Positions 1 to 7,690 of a stretch of 33,505 nucleotides of DNA are shown piece after piece. Source of the stretch: Actinomycetes bacterium (GTDB lineage: Bacteria > Actinomycetota > Actinomycetes > Streptosporangiales > Streptosporangiaceae); contig JAJYTW010000023.1 in NCBI GenBank assembly GCA_021792855.1, forward strand, positions 1-33,505, read 5' to 3'. The notes beneath the pieces are model-generated. The model saw only the letters and a program-made list of their open reading frames with translations. It had not been told where the DNA came from and ran no database searches. Numbering within the stretch: the stretch's first letter is position 1; every line of letters starts with the position of its first letter. The position numbers were made by a program, and so were the translations under genes.

Positions 1-223
1 GCGCCTCGATCGAGGCAAGATCCCGCAGCACCCGCTCATCCCACCGCCAGTCGGAATGGTCGTTCGGGGCCAGCGGGTCGGTGCGCGTAGGCCGGATCTG
101 CCAGACCGTGCAGGCAGTGCCAAGGCGCCCGTTGAGTGGCAGGAACGCACTGTGCCCGCTCGCGACGGTCTCCCTGGCACCGGCCGGCCGGGAGCGGTCA
201 CACCCGGAGGGGCTAGCCCGCGG
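1..223 (-). other. Minus-strand open frame running off the left edge, no clear start
   Basis: Read on the minus strand, the frame is open from an in-frame TGA at 224-226 to the window edge. The translation looks protein-like rather than like an antisense shadow, with stretches such as AFLPLNGRLGTACTVWQIRP and SDWRWDERVLRDLASIEA. No ATG, GTG or TTG lies in this frame before about position 30; the only early candidate is a CTG at 140-142. It could be the 5' part of a gene with an unusual start, a gene whose N-terminus was lost, or chance. I do not recognise the family. It lies just downstream of, and in the same direction as, the DUF167 gene. Confidence 0.3.
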
Positions 224-527
224 TCAGCGCGGCCAGCCGGGCAGCGAGGTCCGCGGGCGGGTCGGCGATCTCCACGATCTTCACCCGCGCCCGGGCGCCG
301 ACGACCAGGCGCAGGTCGGTCCGGCGGACGCCGAGCACCCCGGCAAGCGCGGCAAGCGCCGCCTCCGTCGCCTGCCCGTCCACCGCGCGCTGGCGCACCC
401 AGACGCCGAGCTGCGCACCCGCGCCGGCCCGGGCGACCGCCTCGGGCACGGCACCAGGCTCGGGACCGAGCCGCGGTCGCGCCGCGCCGGGATGGACCCG
501 GATCGTGATCCTGGCTGATTCGGCCAC
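213..527 (-). CDS. DUF167 (YggU-like) family protein
   Basis: A 104-residue protein with the DUF167 layout: an N-terminal beta strand with the IRVHPGAARPRLG segment (residues about 8-20), a central V-x-V-R-A-x-DG-like segment (WVRQRAVDGQATEAALAALA), and a closing hydrophobic strand (DLRLVVGARARVKIVEI). DUF167 proteins are small, soluble, single-domain proteins found in all domains of life; their function is not established. The start is GTG at 527, preceded by a good ribosome binding site (GGAAGGGG). The family assignment rests on the pattern of the short conserved segments; the length matches the family norm of about 75-110 residues. Confidence 0.75.
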   Translation of the reverse strand: MAESARITIRVHPGAARPRLGPEPGAVPEAVARAGAGAQLGVWVRQRAVDGQATEAALAALAGVLGVRRTDLRLVVGARARVKIVEIADPPADLAARLAALTAG

Positions 528-621
528 GGCCCCTTCCTACCAGGAATAACGGCGAGCGGCCCGCCAGTCCCGTCGAGTCGGGCGGCACGGCAAGCCGGAC
601 CCGCCGTCGCCGATCGCCGAC

Positions 622-627
622 TATCCT
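622..627 (+). promoter_or_regulatory. Candidate -10 hexamer TATCCT for a leaderless transcript
   Basis: TATCCT fits the actinobacterial TAnnnT -10 consensus and ends 7 nt before the GTG at 635. There is no convincing Shine-Dalgarno sequence, so transcription could begin at the start codon. Confidence 0.5.
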
Positions 628-634
628 CGGGCGG

Positions 635-1363
635 GTGCGCCTCCTCCCTGTGACAGCGGCGCTCGCCGCCACCCTCGCCCTGACCGCCTGCGGATCGCTG
701 GCATCGTCGACGAAACCTGTCGCGGCTGCCACCCGGCCCCCGGCCGCGTCGGCCAGCCCGAGCAGCGCGCCGTCGCCCAGCCCATCGCCGAGCCCCACGC
801 ACCGGGCCGACGTCCCGGTGCCGGTCGCTCCCGGCGCCGGCCGGCGTCCGCAGACCACGGCCCGGCCGCGGGCCCGCGGCCGGGCGTTCCACGCGATGAT
901 CACCGACCTGTGGCTGGCGGTGCGGACCAACAAACCGCGGCTAGCGCGGGACGCGTTCTTCCCGGTAGATGCCTACAAGCAGGTCAAGGCCATCTACAAC
1001 CCTGGCCTGGACTGGCGCGACCGGCTCTGGCTCGATTTCACGCTCGACGTGCACGCCGCGCACGCCCTGCTCGGGCGGCATCCGATGAAGGCGCGGCTGA
1101 TCCGGGTGATCGTCGACTCACCGGGGGCGGCCTGGATCCCGCCGGGATACTGCTACAACAGCGTCGGCTACTGGCACGTGGCGAACGCCCGCGTCGTGTA
1201 CCGGGAGTACGGGCAGATCCGGTCGTTCGGCATCGCGTCACTGATCTCCTGGCGCGGCGTCTGGTACGTGGTGCACTTCGGCGGCGTCCTGCGCGGCGCG
1301 GTCGGGATGACCGACGCCCCGTCGGCGGGGACCGGCTACGCCGGCCCGCAGGGCGGCTGCTGA
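635..1363 (+). CDS. Putative secreted lipoprotein of unknown function
   Basis: A 242-residue protein starting at GTG. Residues 1-19 form a lipoprotein signal peptide with lipobox LTAC and predicted lipidated Cys19. Residues about 20-85 are a Pro/Ser/Ala-rich linker (alternating SPSPSP), expected to span the outer envelope. The globular part (about 85-242) is rich in aromatic residues and includes LDWRDRLWLDFTLDVHAAHA, PPGYCYNSVGYWHVANARVV and SWRGVWYVVHFGGVLR, ending in a terminal Cys. I do not recognise the fold; the alternation of short strands with Trp/Tyr resembles small NTF2- or SnoaL-like extracytoplasmic domains, but that is a guess. The gene appears monocistronic: it has its own -10-like hexamer and is followed by a strong hairpin. 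Confidence 0.7.
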   Translation: MRLLPVTAALAATLALTACGSLASSTKPVAAATRPPAASASPSSAPSPSPSPSPTHRADVPVPVAPGAGRRPQTTARPRARGRAFHAMITDLWLAVRTNKPRLARDAFFPVDAYKQVKAIYNPGLDWRDRLWLDFTLDVHAAHALLGRHPMKARLIRVIVDSPGAAWIPPGYCYNSVGYWHVANARVVYREYGQIRSFGIASLISWRGVWYVVHFGGVLRGAVGMTDAPSAGTGYAGPQGGC

Positions 1364-1404
1364 CCGGTTCCCCGAGGGGCACTGAGCCCCGCCGGGGAAC
1401 CGGT
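1363..1404. terminator. Bidirectional hairpin between convergent genes
   Basis: Perfect 11-bp arms ACCGGTTCCCC (1363-1373) and GGGGAACCGGT (1394-1404) enclose an inner GGGGC/GCCCC stem with loop ACTGA. A further near-copy of the right arm lies at 1410-1420. It sits between a plus-strand stop and a minus-strand stop and so can serve both genes. There is no T-tract, as is common in high-GC actinomycetes. Confidence 0.7.
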
Positions 1405-1424
1405 CGGCCGGGGAACCGGCTCGC

Positions 1425-2354
1425 TCAGACGGCCGGCAGCACCTGCTCGGCGATCAGTTCCAGGTGTTCCAGATCGGACAGATCGAGCACCTGGAGGTAC
1501 ATCCGGACCGCGCCAAGCTCGGCGAACTGGCCGATCTTCGCGACGATCTCCTCCGGCGTCCCGACGAGACCTTCCTTGCGCAGGTCGTCGAGGTCCCGGC
1601 CGATCGCCGCCGCCCGGCGGGCGAGTTCGGCCTCGTCCCGGCCGCAGCAGACGGTCTGCGCCACCGAATAGGTCATCGTCGCCGCGTCCCGGCCGGCCGC
1701 GGCGACCGCGGCGCGCACCCGGTCGAACGCCGCGCCGGTGTCCTCGACGGTCTCGAAGCAGACGTTGTACTCGTCGGCGTAGGCCGCGGCCAGTCGCGGG
1801 GTCCGCTTCGGCCCGCTGCCGCCGATGATCACCGGCGGGCCGGGCCGCTGGGCCGGCTTCGGCAGGGCCGGCGAGTCGGAGATCGTGTAGTGCTCACCGC
1901 TGAACGAGAACCGCTCGCCCTCGGGAGTCCGCCACAGCCCGGTGAGCACGGCAAGCTGCTCCTCGAAGATCGAGAAACGCTCCCCCATGCCGGGGAACGG
2001 CAGCCCGTAGGCGGTGTGCTCGGCGTCGAACCAGCCGGTGCCGAGGCCGAGTTCGACCCGGCCGCCGCTCATCTGGTCCACCTGGGCCACGCTGATCGCG
2101 AGCGGCCCCGGGTGCCGGAAGGTTACCGGCGACACCAGGGTGCCCAGCCGGATCCGGCTGGTCTGCACGGCCAGTGCGGCCAGCGTGATCCAGGCGTCGG
2201 TGGGACCGGGCAGGCCGCTGACCGACCCCATCTTCAGATAGTGGTCGGAGCGAAAGAATCCGTCGAAGCCCAGGTCCTCGGTGGCCCGGGCGATACGCAG
2301 CAGCGTCGGGTAGTCGGCGCCCTGCTGTGGCTCGGTGAAGATCCGCAGTTGCAT
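1425..2354 (-). CDS. LLM-class (luciferase-like) flavin/F420-dependent oxidoreductase
   Basis: A 309-residue TIM-barrel protein of the bacterial luciferase-like monooxygenase family. Recognisable segments are the N-terminal strand MQLRIFTEPQQGADYPTLL, FDGFFRSDHYLKMG, RIRLGTLVSPVTFRHPGPLA and VDQMSGGRVELGLGTGWFDA (the classic G-R-x-x-LGLGTGW signature, about residues 97-110), and PPVIIGGSGPKRTPRLAA. The spacing is typical of actinobacterial F420-dependent subfamilies (TIGR03560-like), but cofactor choice (F420 versus FMN) and substrate cannot be read from the sequence. The minus-strand start ATG at 2354 is preceded by CAGGAT with a 6-nt gap, a possible weak leaderless -10. No partner gene suggests the substrate. 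Confidence 0.9.
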   Translation of the reverse strand: MQLRIFTEPQQGADYPTLLRIARATEDLGFDGFFRSDHYLKMGSVSGLPGPTDAWITLAALAVQTSRIRLGTLVSPVTFRHPGPLAISVAQVDQMSGGRVELGLGTGWFDAEHTAYGLPFPGMGERFSIFEEQLAVLTGLWRTPEGERFSFSGEHYTISDSPALPKPAQRPGPPVIIGGSGPKRTPRLAAAYADEYNVCFETVEDTGAAFDRVRAAVAAAGRDAATMTYSVAQTVCCGRDEAELARRAAAIGRDLDDLRKEGLVGTPEEIVAKIGQFAELGAVRMYLQVLDLSDLEHLELIAEQVLPAV

Positions 2355-2425
2355 AAGGGCATCCTGCCCTATTCCGGCCCGGACCGGCGCATCGCCCGAC
2401 CTGGCCGGGCACGGCTGGCGTGCGG

Positions 2426-3679
2426 CTAGTGCTCAGCCGGGGCCAGCACCGCCAGGCACTCCACGTGGTGGGTCATCGGGAACGCGTCGAAGGCGCGGAA
2501 CCGCTCCAGGCGCCAGCCGAGGCGGGCGAACGCGGCCACGTCGCGGGCCAGGGTCGCCGGATCGCACGACACGTAAGCGATCCGGCGCAGGCCGGCCGGC
2601 CCGGCCGCACTGAGCGCGTCGATCAGCGCGGGACGCAGCCCGGCCCTGGGCGGATCGAGCACTGCGATGGTCGCGCCGGACGGCCCGATCCGGCCGATCA
2701 CCTCGGCCGCGTCACCGCGGTGCACCCGGGCCCACGGCGTGCCGCGCAGGTTGTGCCGCGCGTCGCGGACCGCGGCCGCGTCCTGCTCCACCGCGATAAC
2801 GGCGCCCGCCGGGCCGACCGCCGCGGCCAGCACGCCGGCGAACAGTCCGGCACCGCAGTACAGGTCAAGTGCCCGGTCACCGGGTTCGGGCCGGAGCGCA
2901 TCGAGCACCGCATCGGCAAGCGCGTCGGCCGCCCCCGGGTGCACCTGCCAGAAGCCGCGCGCGTGCACCCGCCATTCCCGGCCGGCCGCGCGCTGGGTCA
3001 GGGACGACTGGTCGGTGCCCTGACGGGGACCGCCCTGCACGACCACCGCCCGCTCCCCGGTCCCCGGCGCGACCGCCACGTCCACCGATCGGGCACCCGG
3101 CCACCGCTGCCGGGTGATTCCGGCCTCGGTGACCAGCGGATGCGCGATCAGGCAGTCCACGATCCTGACGACCTCATGCGACCGGTGCCGGTACAGTCCG
3201 GCGGCGCCGGCCCGGTCCACCGCGAATCGCACCCTGGTCCGCCAGCCCAGTCCGCCGGCGTCCCCGGCCAGGGGCTCAACCGTCACCGGCAGGTCCAGGC
3301 CGGCGATCCGGCGGAACTGCTGGGCGATGATCAGCGCCTTGAACTCGCGCTGCGCGGCCAGGCTGGCGTGCTGCCAGTCGCAGCCGCCGCAGCCTCCGGG
3401 CCCGGCGTGCGGGCACGGCGGGCTGACCCGCTCCGGGGCCGCGCGCAGGATCTCTACCGCGTCCGCCCGGGCGAACCTCGACGTGACCTGGGTCAGGACC
3501 GCCCTGACCTGCTCGCCGGGCAGCGCGTGACGGACGAAGACGACGAGCCGGCCGGCGTCGCCTCCGGGCTCTGGCTGGGCGGCCAGGTGGCCGACGCACC
3601 AGCCGCCGCTCGCCGCCTCGCCGACGGAAAGCTCAAGCACATCCCCGGTCTGGGCCGGCCCGCTGGGCTGATCGCTCAC
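2426..3679 (-). CDS. TRAM-domain class I SAM-dependent RNA (uracil-C5) methyltransferase
   Basis: A 417-residue member of the TrmA/RlmC/RlmD family. An N-terminal TRAM/OB-like domain (about 12-80) is followed by a Cys cluster C89-x7-C97-xx-C100, with a likely fourth Cys in RIVDCLIAHPL, as in the [4Fe-4S] site of RlmD. The Rossmann-like methyltransferase domain has the SAM loop ALDLYCGAGLFAGVLA, the motif AVLDPPRAGL and the catalytic nucleophile in YVSCDPATLARD (Cys372). The predicted reaction is methylation of C5 of a uridine in rRNA or tRNA; the exact site is unknown. GTG start. It is divergent from trkA, matching the order Rv2689c/ceoB in M. tuberculosis except that the amino-acid permease normally between them is absent. 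Confidence 0.9.
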   Translation of the reverse strand: MSDQPSGPAQTGDVLELSVGEAASGGWCVGHLAAQPEPGGDAGRLVVFVRHALPGEQVRAVLTQVTSRFARADAVEILRAAPERVSPPCPHAGPGGCGGCDWQHASLAAQREFKALIIAQQFRRIAGLDLPVTVEPLAGDAGGLGWRTRVRFAVDRAGAAGLYRHRSHEVVRIVDCLIAHPLVTEAGITRQRWPGARSVDVAVAPGTGERAVVVQGGPRQGTDQSSLTQRAAGREWRVHARGFWQVHPGAADALADAVLDALRPEPGDRALDLYCGAGLFAGVLAAAVGPAGAVIAVEQDAAAVRDARHNLRGTPWARVHRGDAAEVIGRIGPSGATIAVLDPPRAGLRPALIDALSAAGPAGLRRIAYVSCDPATLARDVAAFARLGWRLERFRAFDAFPMTHHVECLAVLAPAEH

Positions 3680-3788
3680 CCCACCATCGTGCCGCCTGCC
3701 AGGACCTCGGTGACCTCGGGGGCCACCCTGGGCTAGTCCATCGCGCTATGGGGGCATAACGTGTTCACGCACCGCTGCTGCTGGAAGG
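3680..3788. promoter_or_regulatory. Divergent promoter region, RNA methyltransferase / trkA
   Basis: 109 bp between two divergent start codons. It holds a CACGAT hexamer (minus strand, 3686-3691) 6 nt before the methyltransferase GTG, a TAACGT on the plus strand before trkA, and the ribosome binding site GGAAGG directly before ATG 3789. No clear operator palindrome was seen. Confidence 0.4.
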
Positions 3789-4469
3789 ATGCTCGTGCAC
3801 ATCGTGATCATGGGATGCGGGCGAGTGGGATCGACCCTCGCTCACATACTCGAGGACCATGGCCATTCGGTGGCCATCATTGACCAGGACGTCGAGGCGT
3901 TCCGCAAGCTGCGGCCCGGTTTCCGCGGCAGCAAGGTCACCGGCGTCGGCTTCGACCGGGATGTGCTGGTCGAGGCCGGCATCGAGCGGGCCGACGCGTT
4001 CGCCGCCGTGAGCAGCGGCGACAACTCCAACGTCATCGCCGCACGGGTAGTCAGGGAGTCGTTCGGCGTGCAGCGCGTCGCCGCCCGCATCTACGACCCC
4101 CGGCGCGCTGAGGTGTACCAGCGGCTGGGGATCCCGACGGTGGCCACCGTCCGCTGGACCGCCGACCAGATGCTACGCAGGCTGCTGCCCGAGGGCGTGG
4201 CCACGCTGTGGCGGGACCCGACCGGCGCCGTGGTGCTTGCCGAGCTTGCCTGCTGCGACGAGTGGTTCGGCGAGAAGGTCAGCGCGCTGGAACTTGCCGC
4301 CGATGCCCGGGTGGCGTTCATCTCCCGGCTCGGCGACGCACTGCTGCCCGGCCCGGGCACCGTCCTCCAGCAGGGTGACGTCCTGCACGTGATCGCCAAG
4401 GAAGAAGATCTCGACCGCATCGCCGCGGTGTTCGCCAAGCCTGCCGCGCCAGGGAAGGGAAGCCACTGA
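3789..4469 (+). CDS. trkA: TrkA-type K+ uptake regulatory subunit (first of pair)
   Basis: A 226-residue cytoplasmic protein with an RCK_N (TrkA_N) Rossmann domain followed by an RCK_C (TrkA_C) domain. The NAD(H)-binding loop is G9-x-G11-xx-G14 in IVIMGCGRVGST, with an acidic residue at the end of the second strand (AIIDQD). The C-terminal part (about 140-220) contains VVLAELACCDEWFGEKVSAL and a VLQQGDVLHVIAKEEDL strand typical of RCK_C. Such proteins gate Trk/Ktr K+ transporters in response to nucleotides. The ribosome binding site is GGAAGG. The stop overlaps the next ATG by one base (TGATG), so the two subunits are translationally coupled. The pair corresponds to CeoB/CeoC (Rv2691/Rv2692). 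No membrane TrkH/KtrB subunit is in the window. Confidence 0.92.
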   Translation: MLVHIVIMGCGRVGSTLAHILEDHGHSVAIIDQDVEAFRKLRPGFRGSKVTGVGFDRDVLVEAGIERADAFAAVSSGDNSNVIAARVVRESFGVQRVAARIYDPRRAEVYQRLGIPTVATVRWTADQMLRRLLPEGVATLWRDPTGAVVLAELACCDEWFGEKVSALELAADARVAFISRLGDALLPGPGTVLQQGDVLHVIAKEEDLDRIAAVFAKPAAPGKGSH

Positions 4470-5134
4470 TGCGAGTCGCCATCGCCGGCGCGGGCGCCGT
4501 GGGCAGGTCCATCGCCAAGGAACTCCTCGAGGCGGGCCACGAGGTGCTGCTGATCGACAAGAGCGCCAAGGCCATCAAGGTGTACAGCGTCCCGCGGGCC
4601 GAGTGGCTGCTGGCCGACGCCTGCGAGATCGCATCGCTGGACGACGCCGCGCTTGAGCGCTGCAACGTGGTGATCGCGGCCACCGGTGACGACAAGGTCA
4701 ACCTGGTCGTGTCGCTGCTGGCCAAGACCGAGTACGGCGTGCCCAGGGTGGTGGCCAGGATCAACCACCCGAACAACGAGTGGCTGTTCAACGAGTCCTG
4801 GGGCGTCGACGTCGCGGTGTCCACGCCGCGGCTGCTCTCGGCCCTGGTCGAGGAGGCGGTCAGCGTCGGCGACCTGGTCCGGCTGATGACGTTCCGGCAG
4901 AGCGCGGCAAGCCTGGTCGAGCTCACCATGCCGACGGACGCCCCGCTGGTCGGCGAGCGGATCGGGTCGATCGAGTGGCCGGCCGACACGGCGCTGGTCG
5001 CGATCCTGCGCGACGGCCGGGTCATCGTGCCGAACAGCGACGACCCGCTCGAGGCCGGCGACGAACTGCTCTTCGTGACCAGCGAGGACGTGGAGGCCGA
5101 ACTCGGGCAGCTGCTGGCGGGCGGGACGCACTAG
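4469..5134 (+). CDS. trkA: TrkA-type K+ uptake regulatory subunit (second of pair)
   Basis: A 221-residue paralogue of the preceding protein with the same RCK_N + RCK_C architecture. It has a complete dinucleotide-binding loop G7-A-G9-AV-G12 (VAIAGAGAVGRSIAKEL), followed by EVLLIDKS. The middle segment VIAATGDDKVNLVVSLLAKT is the usual TrkA_N motif, and the C-terminus includes MPTDAPLVGERIGSIEWP and DELLFVTSEDVEAEL. It probably forms a hetero-oligomeric gating ring with the first TrkA protein, as inferred for CeoB/CeoC. It is coupled to the upstream gene by a one-base stop/start overlap and converges on the DUF3710 gene 32 bp away. Confidence 0.92.
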   Translation: MRVAIAGAGAVGRSIAKELLEAGHEVLLIDKSAKAIKVYSVPRAEWLLADACEIASLDDAALERCNVVIAATGDDKVNLVVSLLAKTEYGVPRVVARINHPNNEWLFNESWGVDVAVSTPRLLSALVEEAVSVGDLVRLMTFRQSAASLVELTMPTDAPLVGERIGSIEWPADTALVAILRDGRVIVPNSDDPLEAGDELLFVTSEDVEAELGQLLAGGTH

Positions 5135-5166
5135 CTCCGGGCCGGGACGCCGGCAACCCGTGGCGG

Positions 5167-5934
5167 CTACCGCGTCTCGGTGATCTCCGGGCCGCGGACG
5201 AACGGATTGGGCAGTTCCCAGCCCGGGTTCTCCTGCTCGAATTGCGCCTCGAGCGCCTGCCGCGCCTCCTCGGGCAGCCGGATCTCCAGCTGCTCGCGGG
5301 GCGGCGCCGGGTAGTCCCCGCGCACCACCACGACGTCGCCGAACAGCGACTCGAACGGCTCGGCCAGCACCCCGTCGGTGGCCGCGGGGCCGCTCAGCAC
5401 GCCGCGCAGGAACCACCGCGGGCCGTCCACGCCAAGGAACCTGACCGGCTGGAGCACCGGCTCCTGCCCCTCCGCGGCCATCGGGACCTGGGCGTGCAGT
5501 TCGGCGCCGAACGGGCCCTCCCGCTCAGCCGCGCTGCCGCCGGTCTCGACGATGTTGACCGCGATCTCCTGGCGCACGTCGTCCCACAGTCCGTCGCTGC
5601 GCGGAGCGGCGAACGCCTGTAGCTGCAGCCCGCTGTCGCCGCTGACCACGGCGACCCAGGCGCCCTGGTCCTCGGCGACGTTGATCTGGACGTCGAAGCC
5701 GTCCCGAGCCGGGATCAGCAGGCTGCCGCAGTCGATCCGCTCCGCGCCCGGATACTCCTCGGCGACGTCCCATGGACCCATGGCCGTGGCCGCGCCATCG
5801 TCGTCGAACGGGTCGGCCCGGCCGACCGCTGCCTCGTCCGGGTCGAACGAACCGGCGTCGGACAGTCCCTCCGCGCGCGCGTGCCCCGCCCGCTGCCGAT
5901 GCTCTCCGCCCTCGCGGCGGCGTCGTCGCAACAC
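5167..5934 (-). CDS. DUF3710 domain protein
   Basis: A 255-residue soluble protein. After a basic N-terminus (MLRRRRREGG) and an acidic linker comes the conserved DUF3710 core: GPWDVAEEYPGAERIDCGSL, SGLQLQAFAAPRSDGLWDDV, EREGPFGAELHAQVP, VRFLGVDGPRWFLRGVLSG and VVVVRGDYPAPPREQLEI. DUF3710 is an actinobacterial family without an assigned function. In M. tuberculosis its homologue Rv2696c lies directly downstream of dut, exactly as here. The start is GTG at 5934 with GAGGAGC about 8 nt upstream. The gene lies 65 bp after dut on the same strand and is probably cotranscribed with it. Confidence 0.9.
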   Translation of the reverse strand: MLRRRRREGGEHRQRAGHARAEGLSDAGSFDPDEAAVGRADPFDDDGAATAMGPWDVAEEYPGAERIDCGSLLIPARDGFDVQINVAEDQGAWVAVVSGDSGLQLQAFAAPRSDGLWDDVRQEIAVNIVETGGSAAEREGPFGAELHAQVPMAAEGQEPVLQPVRFLGVDGPRWFLRGVLSGPAATDGVLAEPFESLFGDVVVVRGDYPAPPREQLEIRLPEEARQALEAQFEQENPGWELPNPFVRGPEITETR

Positions 5935-5999
5935 CAGTCCGCTCCTCGCTATTCTCCCTGGCCGGCCCTCGCGGACGGCCGTCTCCCCGGCAGGCGCGG

Positions 6000-6473
6000 C
6001 TAGGCCGCCGGACCGTCGGCGTGCCCGCCGGTCGACCCGAATCCGCCATCGCCCCTGGACGACCCGGGCAGCATCGCGACCTCGTGCAGTGCCACCCGCT
6101 CCACCCGCTGGACCACTAGCTGGGCGATCCGGTCACCCCGCCGCAGGCGCACCGGGCCGGCGCTGTCGGTGTTGAGCAGCGTCACCCGGATCTCCCCACG
6201 GTACCCCGCGTCGACCGTGCCCGGCGCGTTCACGATCGTTACGCCGTGGCTGGCGGCCAGGCCGGACCTGGGATGCACGAAGGCCGCGTACCCGTCCGGC
6301 AGGGCGATCGCGATGCCGGTGCCGACGGTGGCCCGCTGGCCCGGGCCGAGTTCGACGTCCCCGGCGGCGTACAGGTCGAGCCCGGCGTCCCCCGGGTGAG
6401 CCCGCCGCGGCAGCGGCAGATCCTGGTCGAGCCTGCGGATCAGGACGTCGACCCCATCCTCGTGCTGCGTCAT
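6000..6473 (-). CDS. dut: Deoxyuridine 5'-triphosphate nucleotidohydrolase (dUTPase)
   Basis: A 157-residue trimeric-type dUTPase that hydrolyses dUTP to dUMP and pyrophosphate, keeping uracil out of DNA and supplying dTMP synthesis. All five motifs are present: DAGLDLYA (29-36), [10 protein letters not shown] (68-77), [10 protein letters not shown] (85-94, with the catalytic Asp88 and Tyr91 that stacks on uracil), [10 protein letters not shown] (112-121) and the C-terminal P-loop-like [10 protein letters not shown] (140-149). The start ATG has a strong ribosome binding site (GGGGGAGAG). It lies 18 bp downstream of the AI-2E transporter gene and upstream of DUF3710, suggesting one minus-strand transcript. 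Confidence 0.97.
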   Translation of the reverse strand: MTQHEDGVDVLIRRLDQDLPLPRRAHPGDAGLDLYAAGDVELGPGQRATVGTGIAIALPDGYAAFVHPRSGLAASHGVTIVNAPGTVDAGYRGEIRVTLLNTDSAGPVRLRRGDRIAQLVVQRVERVALHEVAMLPGSSRGDGGFGSTGGHADGPAA

Positions 6474-6491
6474 GGCATCTCTCCCCCCGCG

Positions 6492-7661
6492 TCAGCGCGG
6501 CTGAACGTCGTCGTGATCGTGCCGCAGGTGCGGCCAGGCGTAGGAGATCACCGCCGCCGTGGGCACCGCCACGATCGCCCCAGGGATGCCGGCCACGATC
6601 CCGCCGACGGCGAGCACCACGATGATCCCGAGCGGGTGCAGTCGGACCGCCCGGCCGACCACAAGCGGCTGGAGCAGGTGGGATTCGAGCTGATTCTCGG
6701 CCAGGAACACGGCCAGCAGGATCACCGCCGCGATCCAGCCCTTGGTGGCGAGCGTCACCACGATCGCCAGCGCGCCGACCACCAGGATGCCGACCAGCGG
6801 CACATAGGCCGCCAGGAAGACCAGGATGACCAGCGGGACCAGCAGCGGCACGCCGAGCAGCCAGAGTGCGAGCCCGATGAATACCGCGTGGATCAGCGCT
6901 ACCACCGTGGTGCCCCGGATATAGCTCACCAGCACGTGCCAGGCGGCCTCGCCGGCCTTGTTCCACCGTGCCCTGGCCGGCCCACCGAGCCCGCTGGTCA
7001 GCCAGGTCCAGATCCGGCGGCCGTCCTTGAGCAGGAAGAAGGTTATGAAGATGGTGAGGATCAGGCCGGTCACGGTCTCGATGAAGATCCGCCCGCCGGT
7101 CACCGCCGCCCCGGCCACCATGCTCTGGTGCTGGGCCAGGTAGTGCACCAGCTTCGCGGATAGCTGCTCGAGCCTGATCCCGGTCAGGTGGAACGGCGGG
7201 CCGGTCAGGTAGGTCTGCACCTGCCTGGTGGTCCGCTTCACCTCGGAAACCAGCGCCGGGTAGTCAGCCTGCACCTGGGTCGCGATCAGGATCCCCAGCC
7301 CGGTCAGGACCGCGATCGCGGCCAGCAGGGTGACCCAGGTCGCAGCCAGGGCGGGCAGACCGATCCGGCGCAGCCTGGCTGTCAGCGGCTGGAGCAGCGC
7401 GGACAGCAGGATCGCGGCGATCATCGGCACCACCAGCAGCCGGAGCGCTACGGCGGCCCGGAACCCCAGGTAGGCGACCGCGGCGACCAGCAGCAGCCGC
7501 CAGGACCAGTCGGCGGCCCGGCGCAGCGGCCCGGGCACCTGCGAGCCGGAGATCGCGCGCACCTCGGCGTCGCGCGGCGGGTCGCCGGCAGCGCCGGTCA
7601 CCCTGGCGGCCCGCGCCGGGCCGGCCGCCTGGCCGGTCATCTGACCACCGTCCGCGCTCAC
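6492..7661 (-). CDS. AI-2E family transporter (PF01594-type membrane protein)
   Basis: A 389-residue polytopic membrane protein. After a cytosolic N-terminus of about 55 residues come two closely spaced helices (LLLVAAVAYLGFRAAVAL and MIAAILLSALLQPLTARL), a third helix (LAATWVTLLAAIAVLTGLG), an extracytoplasmic segment, and a C-terminal bundle with the family signatures LVILVFLAAYVPLVGILVVG and ENQLESHLLQPLVVGRAVRL. The family includes the quorum-signal exporter TqsA, but most members are uncharacterised and some transport ions; no substrate can be assigned here. GTG start, only 29 bp from the divergent DUF3093 start, so the promoters overlap. An alternative ATG lies 7 codons downstream. Confidence 0.9.
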   Translation of the reverse strand: MSADGGQMTGQAAGPARAARVTGAAGDPPRDAEVRAISGSQVPGPLRRAADWSWRLLLVAAVAYLGFRAAVALRLLVVPMIAAILLSALLQPLTARLRRIGLPALAATWVTLLAAIAVLTGLGILIATQVQADYPALVSEVKRTTRQVQTYLTGPPFHLTGIRLEQLSAKLVHYLAQHQSMVAGAAVTGGRIFIETVTGLILTIFITFFLLKDGRRIWTWLTSGLGGPARARWNKAGEAAWHVLVSYIRGTTVVALIHAVFIGLALWLLGVPLLVPLVILVFLAAYVPLVGILVVGALAIVVTLATKGWIAAVILLAVFLAENQLESHLLQPLVVGRAVRLHPLGIIVVLAVGGIVAGIPGAIVAVPTAAVISYAWPHLRHDHDDVQPR

Positions 7662-7678
7662 CCCTTCATCAAACCAAC

Positions 7679-7684
7679 TACCGT
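7679..7684 (+). promoter_or_regulatory. Candidate -10 hexamer TACCGT for leaderless DUF3093 transcript
   Basis: TACCGT fits TAnnnT and ends 6 nt before ATG 7691. The divergent AI-2E start codon is only 29 bp away, so the two promoters must overlap. Confidence 0.5.
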
Positions 7685-7690
7685 GGACGA

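Noticed and set aside
6492-7661. AI-2E transporter as evidence of quorum sensing
   Set aside because: The family name comes from one member; there is no luxS or lsr gene in the window and most members are unrelated to AI-2.
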